Shown piece by piece: positions 23,475-31,267 of a stretch of DNA of 33,572 nt (positions are counted from its first letter, which is position 1; each line of letters begins with the position of its first letter). The stretch is from positions 1 to 33,572 of the forward strand of contig CAYFUT010000024.1 of NCBI GenBank assembly GCA_964346395.1. The letters run 5' to 3'. Source of the DNA: CAYFUT01 sp964346395 (GTDB taxonomy: Bacteria; Bacillota; Halanaerobiia; Halobacteroidales; Halobacteroidaceae). The notes under the pieces are model-generated. The model ran no database searches. It saw only the letters and a program-made list of their open reading frames with translations, and was not told the DNA's origin. The position numbers and the translations under genes are program-made.

Positions 23475-23891
23475 ATGGAAGAAAAGACGATAGTGTTAGG
23501 AGTTATTGGTTCCGATGTACATGCTGTAGGCAATAGAATTTTGGAGGAAGCCTTTACTCAGGCTGGATTTAATGTAGTCAATGTGGGAGTGCTGGCTCCA
23601 CAGGAGGATTTCATTAATGCAGCAGTGGAAACTGATGCTGATGCTATTTTAGTTTCTTCGCTTTATGGTCACGGAGAAATGGACTGTAAAGGGTTTAAAG
23701 AAAAATGCATAGAAGCAGGTCTGGAAGATGTGTTGCTTTATGTAGGAGGTAACTTAGTAGTAGGGAAGCAGGATTGGGAACCTGTTAAAAAGAAGTTTTT
23801 AGAGATGGGATTTGACCGGGTCTATCCGCCGAGTACAGAACCGGAGGAAGCTATCAATGACTTAAAGAAGGATTTAGGAATTACAGAATAG
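23475..23891 (+). CDS. glmS: Glutamate mutase sigma subunit (coenzyme B12-binding)
   Basis: 138 residues; the small subunit of methylaspartate mutase, which rearranges L-glutamate to (2S,3S)-3-methylaspartate with adenosylcobalamin. The B12 motif is complete: Asp14-x-His16-x-x-Gly19 in GSDVHAVGN, Ser61-x-Leu63 in SSLYGHG and Gly91-Gly92 in YVGGNLVVG, at the same positions as in the clostridial enzymes; His16 is the lower cobalt ligand. First gene of the sigma-54 operon; glmL follows 12 bases after its stop. Confidence 0.97.
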   Translation: MEEKTIVLGVIGSDVHAVGNRILEEAFTQAGFNVVNVGVLAPQEDFINAAVETDADAILVSSLYGHGEMDCKGFKEKCIEAGLEDVLLYVGGNLVVGKQDWEPVKKKFLEMGFDRVYPPSTEPEEAINDLKKDLGITE

Positions 23892-23903
23892 TGGGGTGAA
23901 GCT

Positions 23904-25301
23904 ATGGAATCAGCATTACTGCTTGATATCGGTAGTACTTATACCAAAGGTGCAGTAGTTAATTTAGAGGAAGTAAAAGTGGAGGCGAAAGCCAAAGCGT
24001 TAACTACAGTCTGGGATGATGTGAACACAGGCATTATGAATGTCCTGAATAAGCTTAAAGATGCAGGAGTTAATCTGGAAGCAGTTAATTATCGATTAGC
24101 CTGTAGCAGTGCGGCCGGCGGATTGAAGATGGTAGCTATTGGTTTAGTACCGGACTTGACTGCTGAAGCAGCGAAGAGAGCAGCTCTGGGAGCAGGAGCT
24201 AAGGTGGCTGATGTTTATTCTTATGAAGTGACGGAGGCTGAATTAGAAGAGATTTTGGCTCAAGAACCGGATGTAATTCTATTAGCCGGCGGAACAAACG
24301 GCGGTAATCAAGAGATAATTATTAAAAATGCCCGGCGGTTGGCTGATTCAGAATTATCAGCTCCGGTAATAATTGCTGGTAATAAAGTAGCAGCCGGAGA
24401 AGTGCAGGAAATTTTAAAGCAGGCGGATAAGAAAGTTTATTTGACTGAAAATGTAATGCCGCAATTGGAAGACTTAAATATAGAGCCGGCGCGAAGAACA
24501 ATTAGAGAAGTGTTTTTAGAGCAGATTATTTATGCTAAAGGGCTGTCCAAAGCAGAAAAATATATAGAGGAAGTGATTATGCCTACTCCCTCGGCGGTGA
24601 TGAAAGCAGCGGAATTGATTGCGGAAGGAACAAGTCAGGAAGACGGCTGGGGCGAGTTGATGGTAGTTGATATTGGAGGTGCTACGACTGATGTTCATTC
24701 GGTAGCTGCGGGAGAGCCGACTCAGAGTGGGGTTAATTTAAGAGGATTAGAAGAACCTTATGTTAAGCGGACTGTAGAAGGAGATTTGGGGATGCGGTAC
24801 AGCGCCCCTTCATTATTGGATACAGTGGGAAAGAAGAAATTAGTTAATTATTTGCCCGAAGAAGTAGAGGAGCAGGGATTAATAACTTATATTAATAAAG
24901 TTAAAGAAGATGTTGAGTATATACCGCAGAATAAGTTAGAAGCAGAGCTGGATGCGGGGCTTGCTAAGGCAGCTGTTGATTTAGCAGTGCAGAGACATGT
25001 TGGTGAAATTGAAACAGTATATAGTCCATTTGGAGAAAGTTATGTCCAACACGGGAAGGATTTGACTGATTTAGATTTGGTTATCGGTACCGGGGGAGTA
25101 GTAGTACATAATGAAGCTCCCGGCCAGATATTGAAAGAAGGTTTATTTAGAGAAGCTAATCCTAAAGTGTTAGCGCCTAAAGAACCGGAGTTTAGGTTAG
25201 ATGCAGAATATATATTATCAGTAGTTGGATTATTAGCCGAAGTAACACCTGATAAAGCGCTAAAATTAGCTAAACAGTATCTTGATATTATAGATATGTG
25301 A
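23904..25301 (+). CDS. glmL: Glutamate mutase accessory ATPase GlmL (MutL)
   Basis: 465 residues of the acetate/sugar kinase/Hsp70 fold. Seen: the N-terminal phosphate loop LLDIGSTYTKGAVVN, LLAGGTNGGN and MVVDIGGATTDVHSV (second phosphate loop). In clostridia this gene always lies between the two mutase subunits and is thought to help repair or reload the B12 cofactor. Ribosome site GGGGTGA precedes the ATG. A palindromic element at 25311-25371 separates it from glmE. Confidence 0.95.
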   Translation: MESALLLDIGSTYTKGAVVNLEEVKVEAKAKALTTVWDDVNTGIMNVLNKLKDAGVNLEAVNYRLACSSAAGGLKMVAIGLVPDLTAEAAKRAALGAGAKVADVYSYEVTEAELEEILAQEPDVILLAGGTNGGNQEIIIKNARRLADSELSAPVIIAGNKVAAGEVQEILKQADKKVYLTENVMPQLEDLNIEPARRTIREVFLEQIIYAKGLSKAEKYIEEVIMPTPSAVMKAAELIAEGTSQEDGWGELMVVDIGGATTDVHSVAAGEPTQSGVNLRGLEEPYVKRTVEGDLGMRYSAPSLLDTVGKKKLVNYLPEEVEEQGLITYINKVKEDVEYIPQNKLEAELDAGLAKAAVDLAVQRHVGEIETVYSPFGESYVQHGKDLTDLDLVIGTGGVVVHNEAPGQILKEGLFREANPKVLAPKEPEFRLDAEYILSVVGLLAEVTPDKALKLAKQYLDIIDM

Positions 25302-25310
25302 TGTAGGGTA

Positions 25311-25371
25311 ATAGTTTTTTTCTGAGTAAAGGGAAAATACTATGTAGCGACATGGTATACCATGTCGCTAC
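25311..25371. repeat. Composite hairpin element: GAAAATAC stem plus second GTAGCGAC palindrome
   Basis: 25311-25343 is an imperfect stem (ATAGTTTTTTTC with GGGAAAATACTAT). It is followed directly by a perfect 28-base palindrome at 25344-25371: outer arms GTAGCGAC/GTCGCTAC, inner arms ATGGTA/TACCAT. The outer arms equal those at 10473, while the inner arms differ in a compensated manner. It lies between glmL and glmE and could lower readthrough or protect the transcript end. Confidence 0.7.
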
Positions 25372-25452
25372 CCAGTTAACGTTTGTAAATCAGATATTAT
25401 AGCAGCAAATTCATTCTAGAATCACAAACATATAAAACAAGGGGGCGTTAAA

Positions 25453-26901
25453 ATGGAATTAAAGAATGAAAAGTGGAGTTTAGATAAATTTAAAGAAATT
25501 AGAAAAGAGGTTTTACAGCAGTGGCCGACCGGAAAAGAAGTAGATTTAGAAGATGCCTTTAGTTATCATAAAAATCTACCAAGCGAGCAGGTAATGACTA
25601 ATAAATTAGCGGCAGCTAAAGAAAAAGGAACTACCCTAGTGCAGCCGAGGGCGGGAGTAGCTTTGATTGAGGAGCATATTGAACTATTACAGTATCTCCG
25701 CGAGGAAGGAAAGGCCGACCTGCTGCCGAGTACGATTGATAGTTATACGCGGCAGAATAATTATCAGGAGGCTGAAGGAGGAATTGAGGAAAGTAGAGAC
25801 AAGGGGCGCTCAATGTTAAACGGTTTTCCGGCAGTTAACCACGGAGTTAAGGCCTGTAGAAAGGTAATTGATGCGGTTGATGCTCCGGTACAGGTTAGAC
25901 ACGGTACTCCGGATGCCCGATTATTAGCAGAGGTTACTTTAGCAGGCGGTTTTACTGATTATGAAGGCGGCGGAATTTCTTATAATATTCCCTATGCCAA
26001 GAATGTATCACTGGAAAGAACTATTTATGACTGGCAGTATGTAGACCGGTTAATTGGTCTTTACGCAGAAAATGGAATTTCAATTAATCGAGAGCCCTTT
26101 GGTCCGTTAACAGGTACTTTGGTACCGCCGTCTATTTCACATACAGTAGCCATTATTGAAGGTTTATTGGCAGCAGAACAGGGAGTTAAAAATATTACTT
26201 TAGGTTATGGCCAGTGCGGAAATTTAGTGCAGGATGTAGCTGCTTTACAATCTTTAGAAGAGCTGGCGGAAGATTATTTGGCGGATTATGAAGATACAAT
26301 GCTGACTACTGTCTTTCATCAGTGGATGGGCGGTTTTCCGCAGGACGAAGCACGTGCTTTTGGAGTCATTTCTTGGGGAGCTGCTACGGCTGCTTTAGGA
26401 GAGGCGACGAAAGTAATTACCAAAACTACTCATGAGGCTTTGGGCGTGCCGACTAAAGAGGCTAATGCAGAAGGATTAAGAGCAACTAAGCAGTTAATTA
26501 ATATGTTAAGAGACCAGCAGTTAGTAGCTAACGATAAATTGGAAGAAGAAAAAGAAATGATTAAGCAAGAAACTACTCAAATTCTAGACCGCGTCTTTGA
26601 ATTAGGCGATGGCGATTTAGCGCAGGGAACAATTAGAGCCTTTGAAGCAGGAGTAATTGATGTTCCTTTTGCTCCCAGCAAGTATAATGCCGGAAAGATA
26701 CTGCCGGCGCGGGATAACAATGGAGCGGTTAGATATTTGAATTTTGGCAATCTACCTTTTTCTGAGGAAATAATTGAATTTAATAAACAGAAATTAAAAG
26801 AGCGGGGCCAGACAGAAGGTAGAGATCCCAGTTTTCAGATGGTAACAGATGATATTTATGCTATCGGTAAGGGTGAACTGGTAGGAAGACCGAGGAACTA
26901 G
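25453..26901 (+). CDS. glmE: Glutamate mutase epsilon subunit (catalytic)
   Basis: 482 residues, the TIM-barrel catalytic subunit that works as a heterodimer pair with GlmS; the length equals that of clostridial GlmE (483). Seen: HGVKACRKVIDAVDAPVQVRHGTPDARLLAE and FTDYEGGGISYNIPYAKNV in successive blocks, which carry substrate-binding Arg residues of the family, and GYGQCGNLVQDVAAL. Ribosome site AAGGGGG precedes the ATG. Confidence 0.97.
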   Translation: MELKNEKWSLDKFKEIRKEVLQQWPTGKEVDLEDAFSYHKNLPSEQVMTNKLAAAKEKGTTLVQPRAGVALIEEHIELLQYLREEGKADLLPSTIDSYTRQNNYQEAEGGIEESRDKGRSMLNGFPAVNHGVKACRKVIDAVDAPVQVRHGTPDARLLAEVTLAGGFTDYEGGGISYNIPYAKNVSLERTIYDWQYVDRLIGLYAENGISINREPFGPLTGTLVPPSISHTVAIIEGLLAAEQGVKNITLGYGQCGNLVQDVAALQSLEELAEDYLADYEDTMLTTVFHQWMGGFPQDEARAFGVISWGAATAALGEATKVITKTTHEALGVPTKEANAEGLRATKQLINMLRDQQLVANDKLEEEKEMIKQETTQILDRVFELGDGDLAQGTIRAFEAGVIDVPFAPSKYNAGKILPARDNNGAVRYLNFGNLPFSEEIIEFNKQKLKERGQTEGRDPSFQMVTDDIYAIGKGELVGRPRN

Positions 26902-26907
26902 GAAGAC

Positions 26908-27013
26908 AGTTGACAATTAACAATTGACAGTTAAACATCAAATTCTGTAAAACTTATAAATTTAGTAGTAGTCTCGATTATAGCCAGGGTAAAAACCACA
27001 TCAACTGTCAACT
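26908..27013. repeat. Intergenic inverted-repeat element built from GTTGACA/TGTCAAC words
   Basis: Between glmE and the ammonia-lyase gene: a left arm with AGTTGACAATTAACAATTG and ACAGTT, a 70-base centre, and a right arm AACTGTCAACT. The word TTGACA here is part of the repeat rather than a promoter, as no -10 box follows at 17 bases. Confidence 0.6.
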
Positions 27014-27037
27014 TTAAAACAGTGGGGAGGAAAGATA

Positions 27038-28279
27038 ATGAAAATAAAAAAGGTAGTGACTGCGCCGGGATTGACAGGATTTTATTTTGATGATCAGCGG
27101 GCTATAAAAGAAGATGCAGAACACGACGGTTTTTCTTATCTGGGAGAGTCAGTGACTGACGGATTTGATTCGATTCGTCAGGCAGGAGAATCAATTTCAG
27201 TAATGCTAGTTTTAGAGGATGGACAAACTGCTTATGGAGATTGTGCAGCAGTACAGTATTCTGGAGCCGGGGGACGAGATCCTCTATTTTTAGCGGAAGA
27301 ATTTATTCCGTTAATTAAAGAAGAAATTGCACCTCGACTTAAGGGGAGAGAATTAACTAGTTTTAAGGAACTAGCAGAAGAAATAGATAATCTTAAGGTA
27401 GATGGGGAACGACTACATACGGCAATTCGCTATGGAGTTACCCAAGCTTTACTTGCTGCGGTAGCTAAAGCTGAAAAAAAGACGATGACAGAAGTAGTAG
27501 TAGATGAATATAATCTGGAGTTAACTGCTGAGCCGGTTCCTATTTTTTCGCAAACGGGTGATAGGCGGTATCAGAATGCTGATAAGATGATTATCAAACA
27601 GGCAGATGTTATTCCGCACGGTTTGATTAATAATGTGAAAGAGAAATTAGGGCCTACTGGAGATAAATTGCTGGAGTATGTAACCTGGTTAAAAGAGCGG
27701 GTGCAGGAGTTAAGTGTTGGTAATAACTATCAGCCGGTGCTGCATCTGGATGTCTATGGTACAATTGGAATAGCTTTTGATAATAATCCGGTAACAATGG
27801 CAGATTACTTAGAAAAGTTAGCGGAAACTGCTCAACCTCATACTTTAAGAATTGAAGGACCTATGGATTCCGGCAGTAGAAAGCAGCAGATTCAAGATAT
27901 GAAAGCACTGCGGGAAGAAATTAAAGAGCGAGGGATTGCAGTAGAACTGGTAGCTGATGAATGGTGCAATACATTTGAAGATATCAAAATGTTTGTGGAC
28001 CAGGGAGCTGCCGATGTAGTGCAGATTAAGACGCCGGATTTAGGCGGGATTAATAATACTATTGAAGCTGTGCTTTATTGTCAAGAACACGGTATGGGGG
28101 CTTATCAGGGTGGAACTTGTAATGAAACTGATCGCTCAGCCCAGGTCTGCGTTAATTTAGCGTTAGCAACTCGTCCCGAGCAGATGTTAGCTAAGCCGGG
28201 CATGGGGGTAGATGAAGGGTTGATGATTGTTAAGAATGAGATGAACCGCGTGTTAAGTTTAATTAAAGCCAGAAATTAA
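27038..28279 (+). CDS. mal: Methylaspartate ammonia-lyase
   Basis: 413 residues, enolase superfamily; splits 3-methylaspartate into mesaconate and ammonia, the second step of the pathway. Catalytic residues fall at exactly the positions known for the Clostridium tetanomorphum enzyme: His194 (IPHGLINN), Lys331 (VQIKTPDLGG), and the Mg2+ ligands Asp238 (HLDVYG), Glu273 (IEGPMD) and Asp307 (VADEWCN). Ribosome site GGGGAGGA precedes the ATG. It directly follows the mutase genes. Confidence 0.97.
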   Translation: MKIKKVVTAPGLTGFYFDDQRAIKEDAEHDGFSYLGESVTDGFDSIRQAGESISVMLVLEDGQTAYGDCAAVQYSGAGGRDPLFLAEEFIPLIKEEIAPRLKGRELTSFKELAEEIDNLKVDGERLHTAIRYGVTQALLAAVAKAEKKTMTEVVVDEYNLELTAEPVPIFSQTGDRRYQNADKMIIKQADVIPHGLINNVKEKLGPTGDKLLEYVTWLKERVQELSVGNNYQPVLHLDVYGTIGIAFDNNPVTMADYLEKLAETAQPHTLRIEGPMDSGSRKQQIQDMKALREEIKERGIAVELVADEWCNTFEDIKMFVDQGAADVVQIKTPDLGGINNTIEAVLYCQEHGMGAYQGGTCNETDRSAQVCVNLALATRPEQMLAKPGMGVDEGLMIVKNEMNRVLSLIKARN

Positions 28280-28316
28280 GTTTATAGATTCGTGGATTTA
28301 AAGCCTAAGTTTTGTC

Positions 28317-28374
28317 ACTAACTGGTGATAGTATTTTTCCTTAAAGTCAGAAGAAAATACCATCACCAGTTAGT
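28317..28374. repeat. Long hairpin with GTATTTT core, 13-base variable outer arms
   Basis: ACTAACTGGTGAT and GTATTTT pair with AAAATAC and ATCACCAGTTAGT (20 of 21 positions, one A-C mismatch), around a 16-base loop TCCTTAAAGTCAGAAG. The inner part resembles the element at 33347, the outer arms do not. It lies between the ammonia-lyase and AtuA-like genes. Confidence 0.7.
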
Positions 28375-28419
28375 TGCTGGTTGATTTTAATTTAGAAATA
28401 TAATAGAGGAGGAATAGAA

Positions 28420-29778
28420 ATGAAGGAATTACGAATTCTATCACCGACTGCAATTTTAGGTTATGGATTTCCAGAAGATTCGTTTGAACGAGGCTTAGAT
28501 AAAGAGCCTGATTTGATTGCTGCTGATGCTGGTTCTACTGATCCGGGACCTTATTATTTAGGAGCGGGAGAATCTTTTACGGATCGAACAGCAGTTAAGC
28601 GGGATTTAAAACTGATGATTAAGGCCGGTCAAGAGCGAGACATACCGGTAATTATAGGAACTGCTGGAGGTTCGGGAGGAACTCCTCATTTAAACTGGTG
28701 TACTGACATAGTGACGGAAATTGCTCAGGAAGAAGATTTAAGTTTCAAGTTAGCAACTATTGAAGCCGAACAAGATAAAGATTTTATTTTAGAAGAGTTT
28801 GCAGCAGGGGCTATTTCTGCTCTGCCGCCGGCGGAAGAAATAACTAGAGAAGAACTGAAAGCAACTACTCGCGTAGTAGGTCAGATGGGAGTAGAGCCGA
28901 TAATTGAAGCTTTAGATCAGGGAGCGGAAGTTATTTTAGCCGGCCGCGCCTATGATCCGACGGTATTTGCAGCGCCCTGTATTAGAGAAGGATTTCCGGC
29001 TGGACTAGCCCTTCATATGGGAAAAATTATGGAGTGTGCTTCAATTGCAGCTAAGCCGGGCAGCGGCAGCGATAGTATGTTTGGTATTTTAAGGGACGAT
29101 AGCTTTATTTTAGAGCCGTTAAATCCTAAGCGTAAATGTACCACCACTTCGGTAGCAGCTCATACCTTGTATGAAAAGGCCAACCCTTATAAATTACACG
29201 GCCCCGGCGGCGTGATTGATTTATCGGAAGCTGATTTTGAACAGTATGATGAACGGCGGGTGAAAGTTACCGGCAGTAAATTCATCCCTGATGAAGATTA
29301 TACAGTCAAGTTAGAAGGGGCTAAGCAGGTAGGCTACCGCACACTGTCAATTGCCGGTACTAGAGATCCGATTATGATTGAGCAGCTAGATCATACAATT
29401 GAAGTGGTTAAGGAGACGGTAAGAGATAATTTTGTTGATTTATCCGAGGATGATTATGAGTTATTGTTTAGGATCTACGGCCGCGATGGAGTTATGGGCG
29501 AGTTAGAACCGGATGGAGAAATTTCCAGCCACGAAGTGGGGATTATTATTGAAGTAGTGGCTAATACCCAGAAGTTAGCTAATACGATTTGCAGTTTTGC
29601 CCGGTCGACAATGCTGCATTATGGTTATCCTGGCCGAGTAGCTACGGCAGGAAATTTAGCTTTTCCCTATTCACCGTCTGATTTAAAAGCGGGAGAGGTT
29701 TATGAATTCAATTTACATCATTTACTTGCAGTAGATGATCCGTGCAGTTTATTTCCAGTTACAGTTGAAGAAGTGTAA
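28420..29778 (+). CDS. AtuA-like (DUF1446) protein in the methylaspartate pathway operon
   Basis: 452 residues. The family is recognised from ADAGSTDPGPYYLGAG, IIGTAGGSGGTPHLNW, ILAGRAYDPTVFAAP, MGKIMECASI and KLHGPGGVIDLSEADFEQYD. AtuA was named from acyclic terpene use in Pseudomonas, but its reaction is unknown. This version lies between methylaspartate ammonia-lyase and a DUF4387 gene and has a good ribosome site (AGAGGAGGA). DUF4387 is often found fused to or beside such proteins, so the two probably form one complex. A role in handling mesaconate, citramalate or their thioesters is guesswork; the operon position says only that it serves this pathway. Confidence 0.88.
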   Translation: MKELRILSPTAILGYGFPEDSFERGLDKEPDLIAADAGSTDPGPYYLGAGESFTDRTAVKRDLKLMIKAGQERDIPVIIGTAGGSGGTPHLNWCTDIVTEIAQEEDLSFKLATIEAEQDKDFILEEFAAGAISALPPAEEITREELKATTRVVGQMGVEPIIEALDQGAEVILAGRAYDPTVFAAPCIREGFPAGLALHMGKIMECASIAAKPGSGSDSMFGILRDDSFILEPLNPKRKCTTTSVAAHTLYEKANPYKLHGPGGVIDLSEADFEQYDERRVKVTGSKFIPDEDYTVKLEGAKQVGYRTLSIAGTRDPIMIEQLDHTIEVVKETVRDNFVDLSEDDYELLFRIYGRDGVMGELEPDGEISSHEVGIIIEVVANTQKLANTICSFARSTMLHYGYPGRVATAGNLAFPYSPSDLKAGEVYEFNLHHLLAVDDPCSLFPVTVEEV

Positions 29779-29780
29779 GC

Positions 29781-29874
29781 TAGTTGTGAGCTATGAGCTA
29801 AAGCAAGCCCTTCAAATTCAAAAACTAAACTGGCAATAAGCTTTTGTTTGCTCACAGCTCAAAGCTAAACTAAC
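29781..29874. repeat. Intergenic inverted-repeat element built from GAGCT words
   Basis: Between the AtuA-like and DUF4387 genes: left arm TAGTTGTGAGCTATGAGC followed by TAAAGCAAGC, right arm GCTTTTGTTTGCTCACAGC followed by TCAAAGCTAAACTA. Arms are imperfect, about 28 bases each, with a centre of about 35 bases. Confidence 0.6.
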
Positions 29875-29890
29875 TAAAGGAGTGAGAATA

Positions 29891-30214
29891 ATGCCTGAAA
29901 CTAAAAATATTCGGGAACTAGTAGATGTAATTCGCAGCAAGAATGCTGGCCCTTATGAGTTGACTTTTGATTTTATCTTTAAAAGTTTTGCTATTTACGA
30001 ACAAGTGAAAGCAGCGGGAGTAATTAATAAAGAATTAATAGCTGACTTATACGGTATTGATGTGGAGGATATTATCTCAGTAATTAATTATGATCCAGCC
30101 AAGGCGATCAAAGTAACTATTGCGCGGCCGTTTTCTTCAGGAGCAGTAGGCGAGACGGATGTGTATGGTGCTCAGCAGCATGCTCCGTTATTAGATATAG
30201 AAGTAGAGGTGTAA
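29891..30214 (+). CDS. DUF4387 family protein, partner of the AtuA-like protein
   Basis: 107 residues from ATG 29891, chosen because AAAGGAG lies at 29876-29882; an in-frame GTG at 29882 overlaps that site. Seen: IRELVDVIRSKNAGPYELTFDFIF, YGIDVEDIISVINYDPAKAIKVTIARP and DVYGAQQHAPLLDIEVEV, which together mark DUF4387. The family normally occurs as the C-terminal part of, or next gene to, AtuA-like proteins. Function unknown. Confidence 0.88.
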   Translation: MPETKNIRELVDVIRSKNAGPYELTFDFIFKSFAIYEQVKAAGVINKELIADLYGIDVEDIISVINYDPAKAIKVTIARPFSSGAVGETDVYGAQQHAPLLDIEVEV

Positions 30215-30248
30215 AATTAGGTGAAGAAAAAGTTTGGGAGGGGGTAGT

Positions 30249-31196
30249 GTGCAGGAAAATAAGCAGCCAGATAAAAATCAAAATTTACAGATAGTACTAG
30301 AGAAAATTTTAGACCGCAACCGAAAGTATTATCAACAGGGCCGAGTTGCTAGTTATATTCCAGCTTTGGCCCGGGCCAACTCTCAGGAAGTGGGAATTAG
30401 TCTGGTCAATACTGATGGGGATGTATTTGGAGCTGGTGATTATCAGGTAAAATTCAGTATTCAAAGCATCTCTAAGGTATTAATTTTAATGTTAGCGTTA
30501 TTGGATAAAGGTCAAGAAGCTGTTTTTGCCAAGGTAGGCATGGAGCCGTCCGGGAAGTCCTTTAATTCAATTGAAAGCATCAATGATGAAGGTAAACCGT
30601 ATAATCCATTAATTAATGCGGGAGCAATTGCGGTGACTTCGCTTATTAAAGGTAGTGATAATCAAGAAAAATCCCAGCGGATGATTGATTTCGTGCACAA
30701 GTTAACGGCCAATGATAACTTAAAAATTAACCGGGATATATACTTATCGGAAAAAAGAACCGGCAATAAAAATAGAACCCTAGCTTATTATTTAAAGGAA
30801 AAAGGTATTATTGAAGGCAATGTAGAGGAGATTCTTGATCTTTATTTCCGCCAGTGTTCCATTTTAGTGACAGCCAAGGATTTAGCAAATATAGCTGCCG
30901 TACTGGCTAATAACGGAAAAAAATTAGATACAGGAGAACAGATTGTGCCTCGCGAAATTGTTAAGTTAGTCAGAGCGTTAATGGTGACCTGTGGTCTTTA
31001 TAATGAGTCAGGGGTTTTTGCCGTCCGGGTAGGTTTACCGGCTAAAAGTGGTGTCGGCGGAGGAATGATGGCGGTAGTGCCCGGCCAAATGGGAATTGCA
31101 ACCTACGGCCCGGCGCTAGATGAAAACGGTAACAGTATTACCGGCCTGAAGATGTTGGAAGATTTATCTCAGGAGCAGGGATTAAATCTTTTCTAG
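30249..31196 (+). CDS. glsA: Glutaminase
   Basis: 315 residues, serine-dependent beta-lactamase fold; hydrolyses L-glutamine to glutamate and ammonia. The start is GTG 30249 with GGAGG at 30237-30241; a TTG at 30234 overlaps that site. Catalytic Ser73-x-x-Lys76 lies in SIQSISKV; other family blocks are VASYIPALARAN, KPYNPLINAGAIAVTSL, YYLKEKGIIEGNVEEILDLYFRQCSI cut in its usual form, and AKSGVGGGMMAVVPG. Its place in the operon suggests it feeds glutamate to the mutase, not a general nitrogen role. Confidence 0.95.
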   Translation: MQENKQPDKNQNLQIVLEKILDRNRKYYQQGRVASYIPALARANSQEVGISLVNTDGDVFGAGDYQVKFSIQSISKVLILMLALLDKGQEAVFAKVGMEPSGKSFNSIESINDEGKPYNPLINAGAIAVTSLIKGSDNQEKSQRMIDFVHKLTANDNLKINRDIYLSEKRTGNKNRTLAYYLKEKGIIEGNVEEILDLYFRQCSILVTAKDLANIAAVLANNGKKLDTGEQIVPREIVKLVRALMVTCGLYNESGVFAVRVGLPAKSGVGGGMMAVVPGQMGIATYGPALDENGNSITGLKMLEDLSQEQGLNLF

Positions 31197-31267
31197 TACT
31201 TAAGTAGATGTGTTAATTTAAACTAAATTTCAGCAATTAACTTGAGTGAAGATGAGGTGACCAGAGC

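Noticed and set aside
26910..26925. TTGACA near 26910 and 26926 as -35 boxes for the ammonia-lyase gene
   Set aside because: No TATAAT-like box at 16-18 bases, and the word belongs to the inverted-repeat element of that gap.
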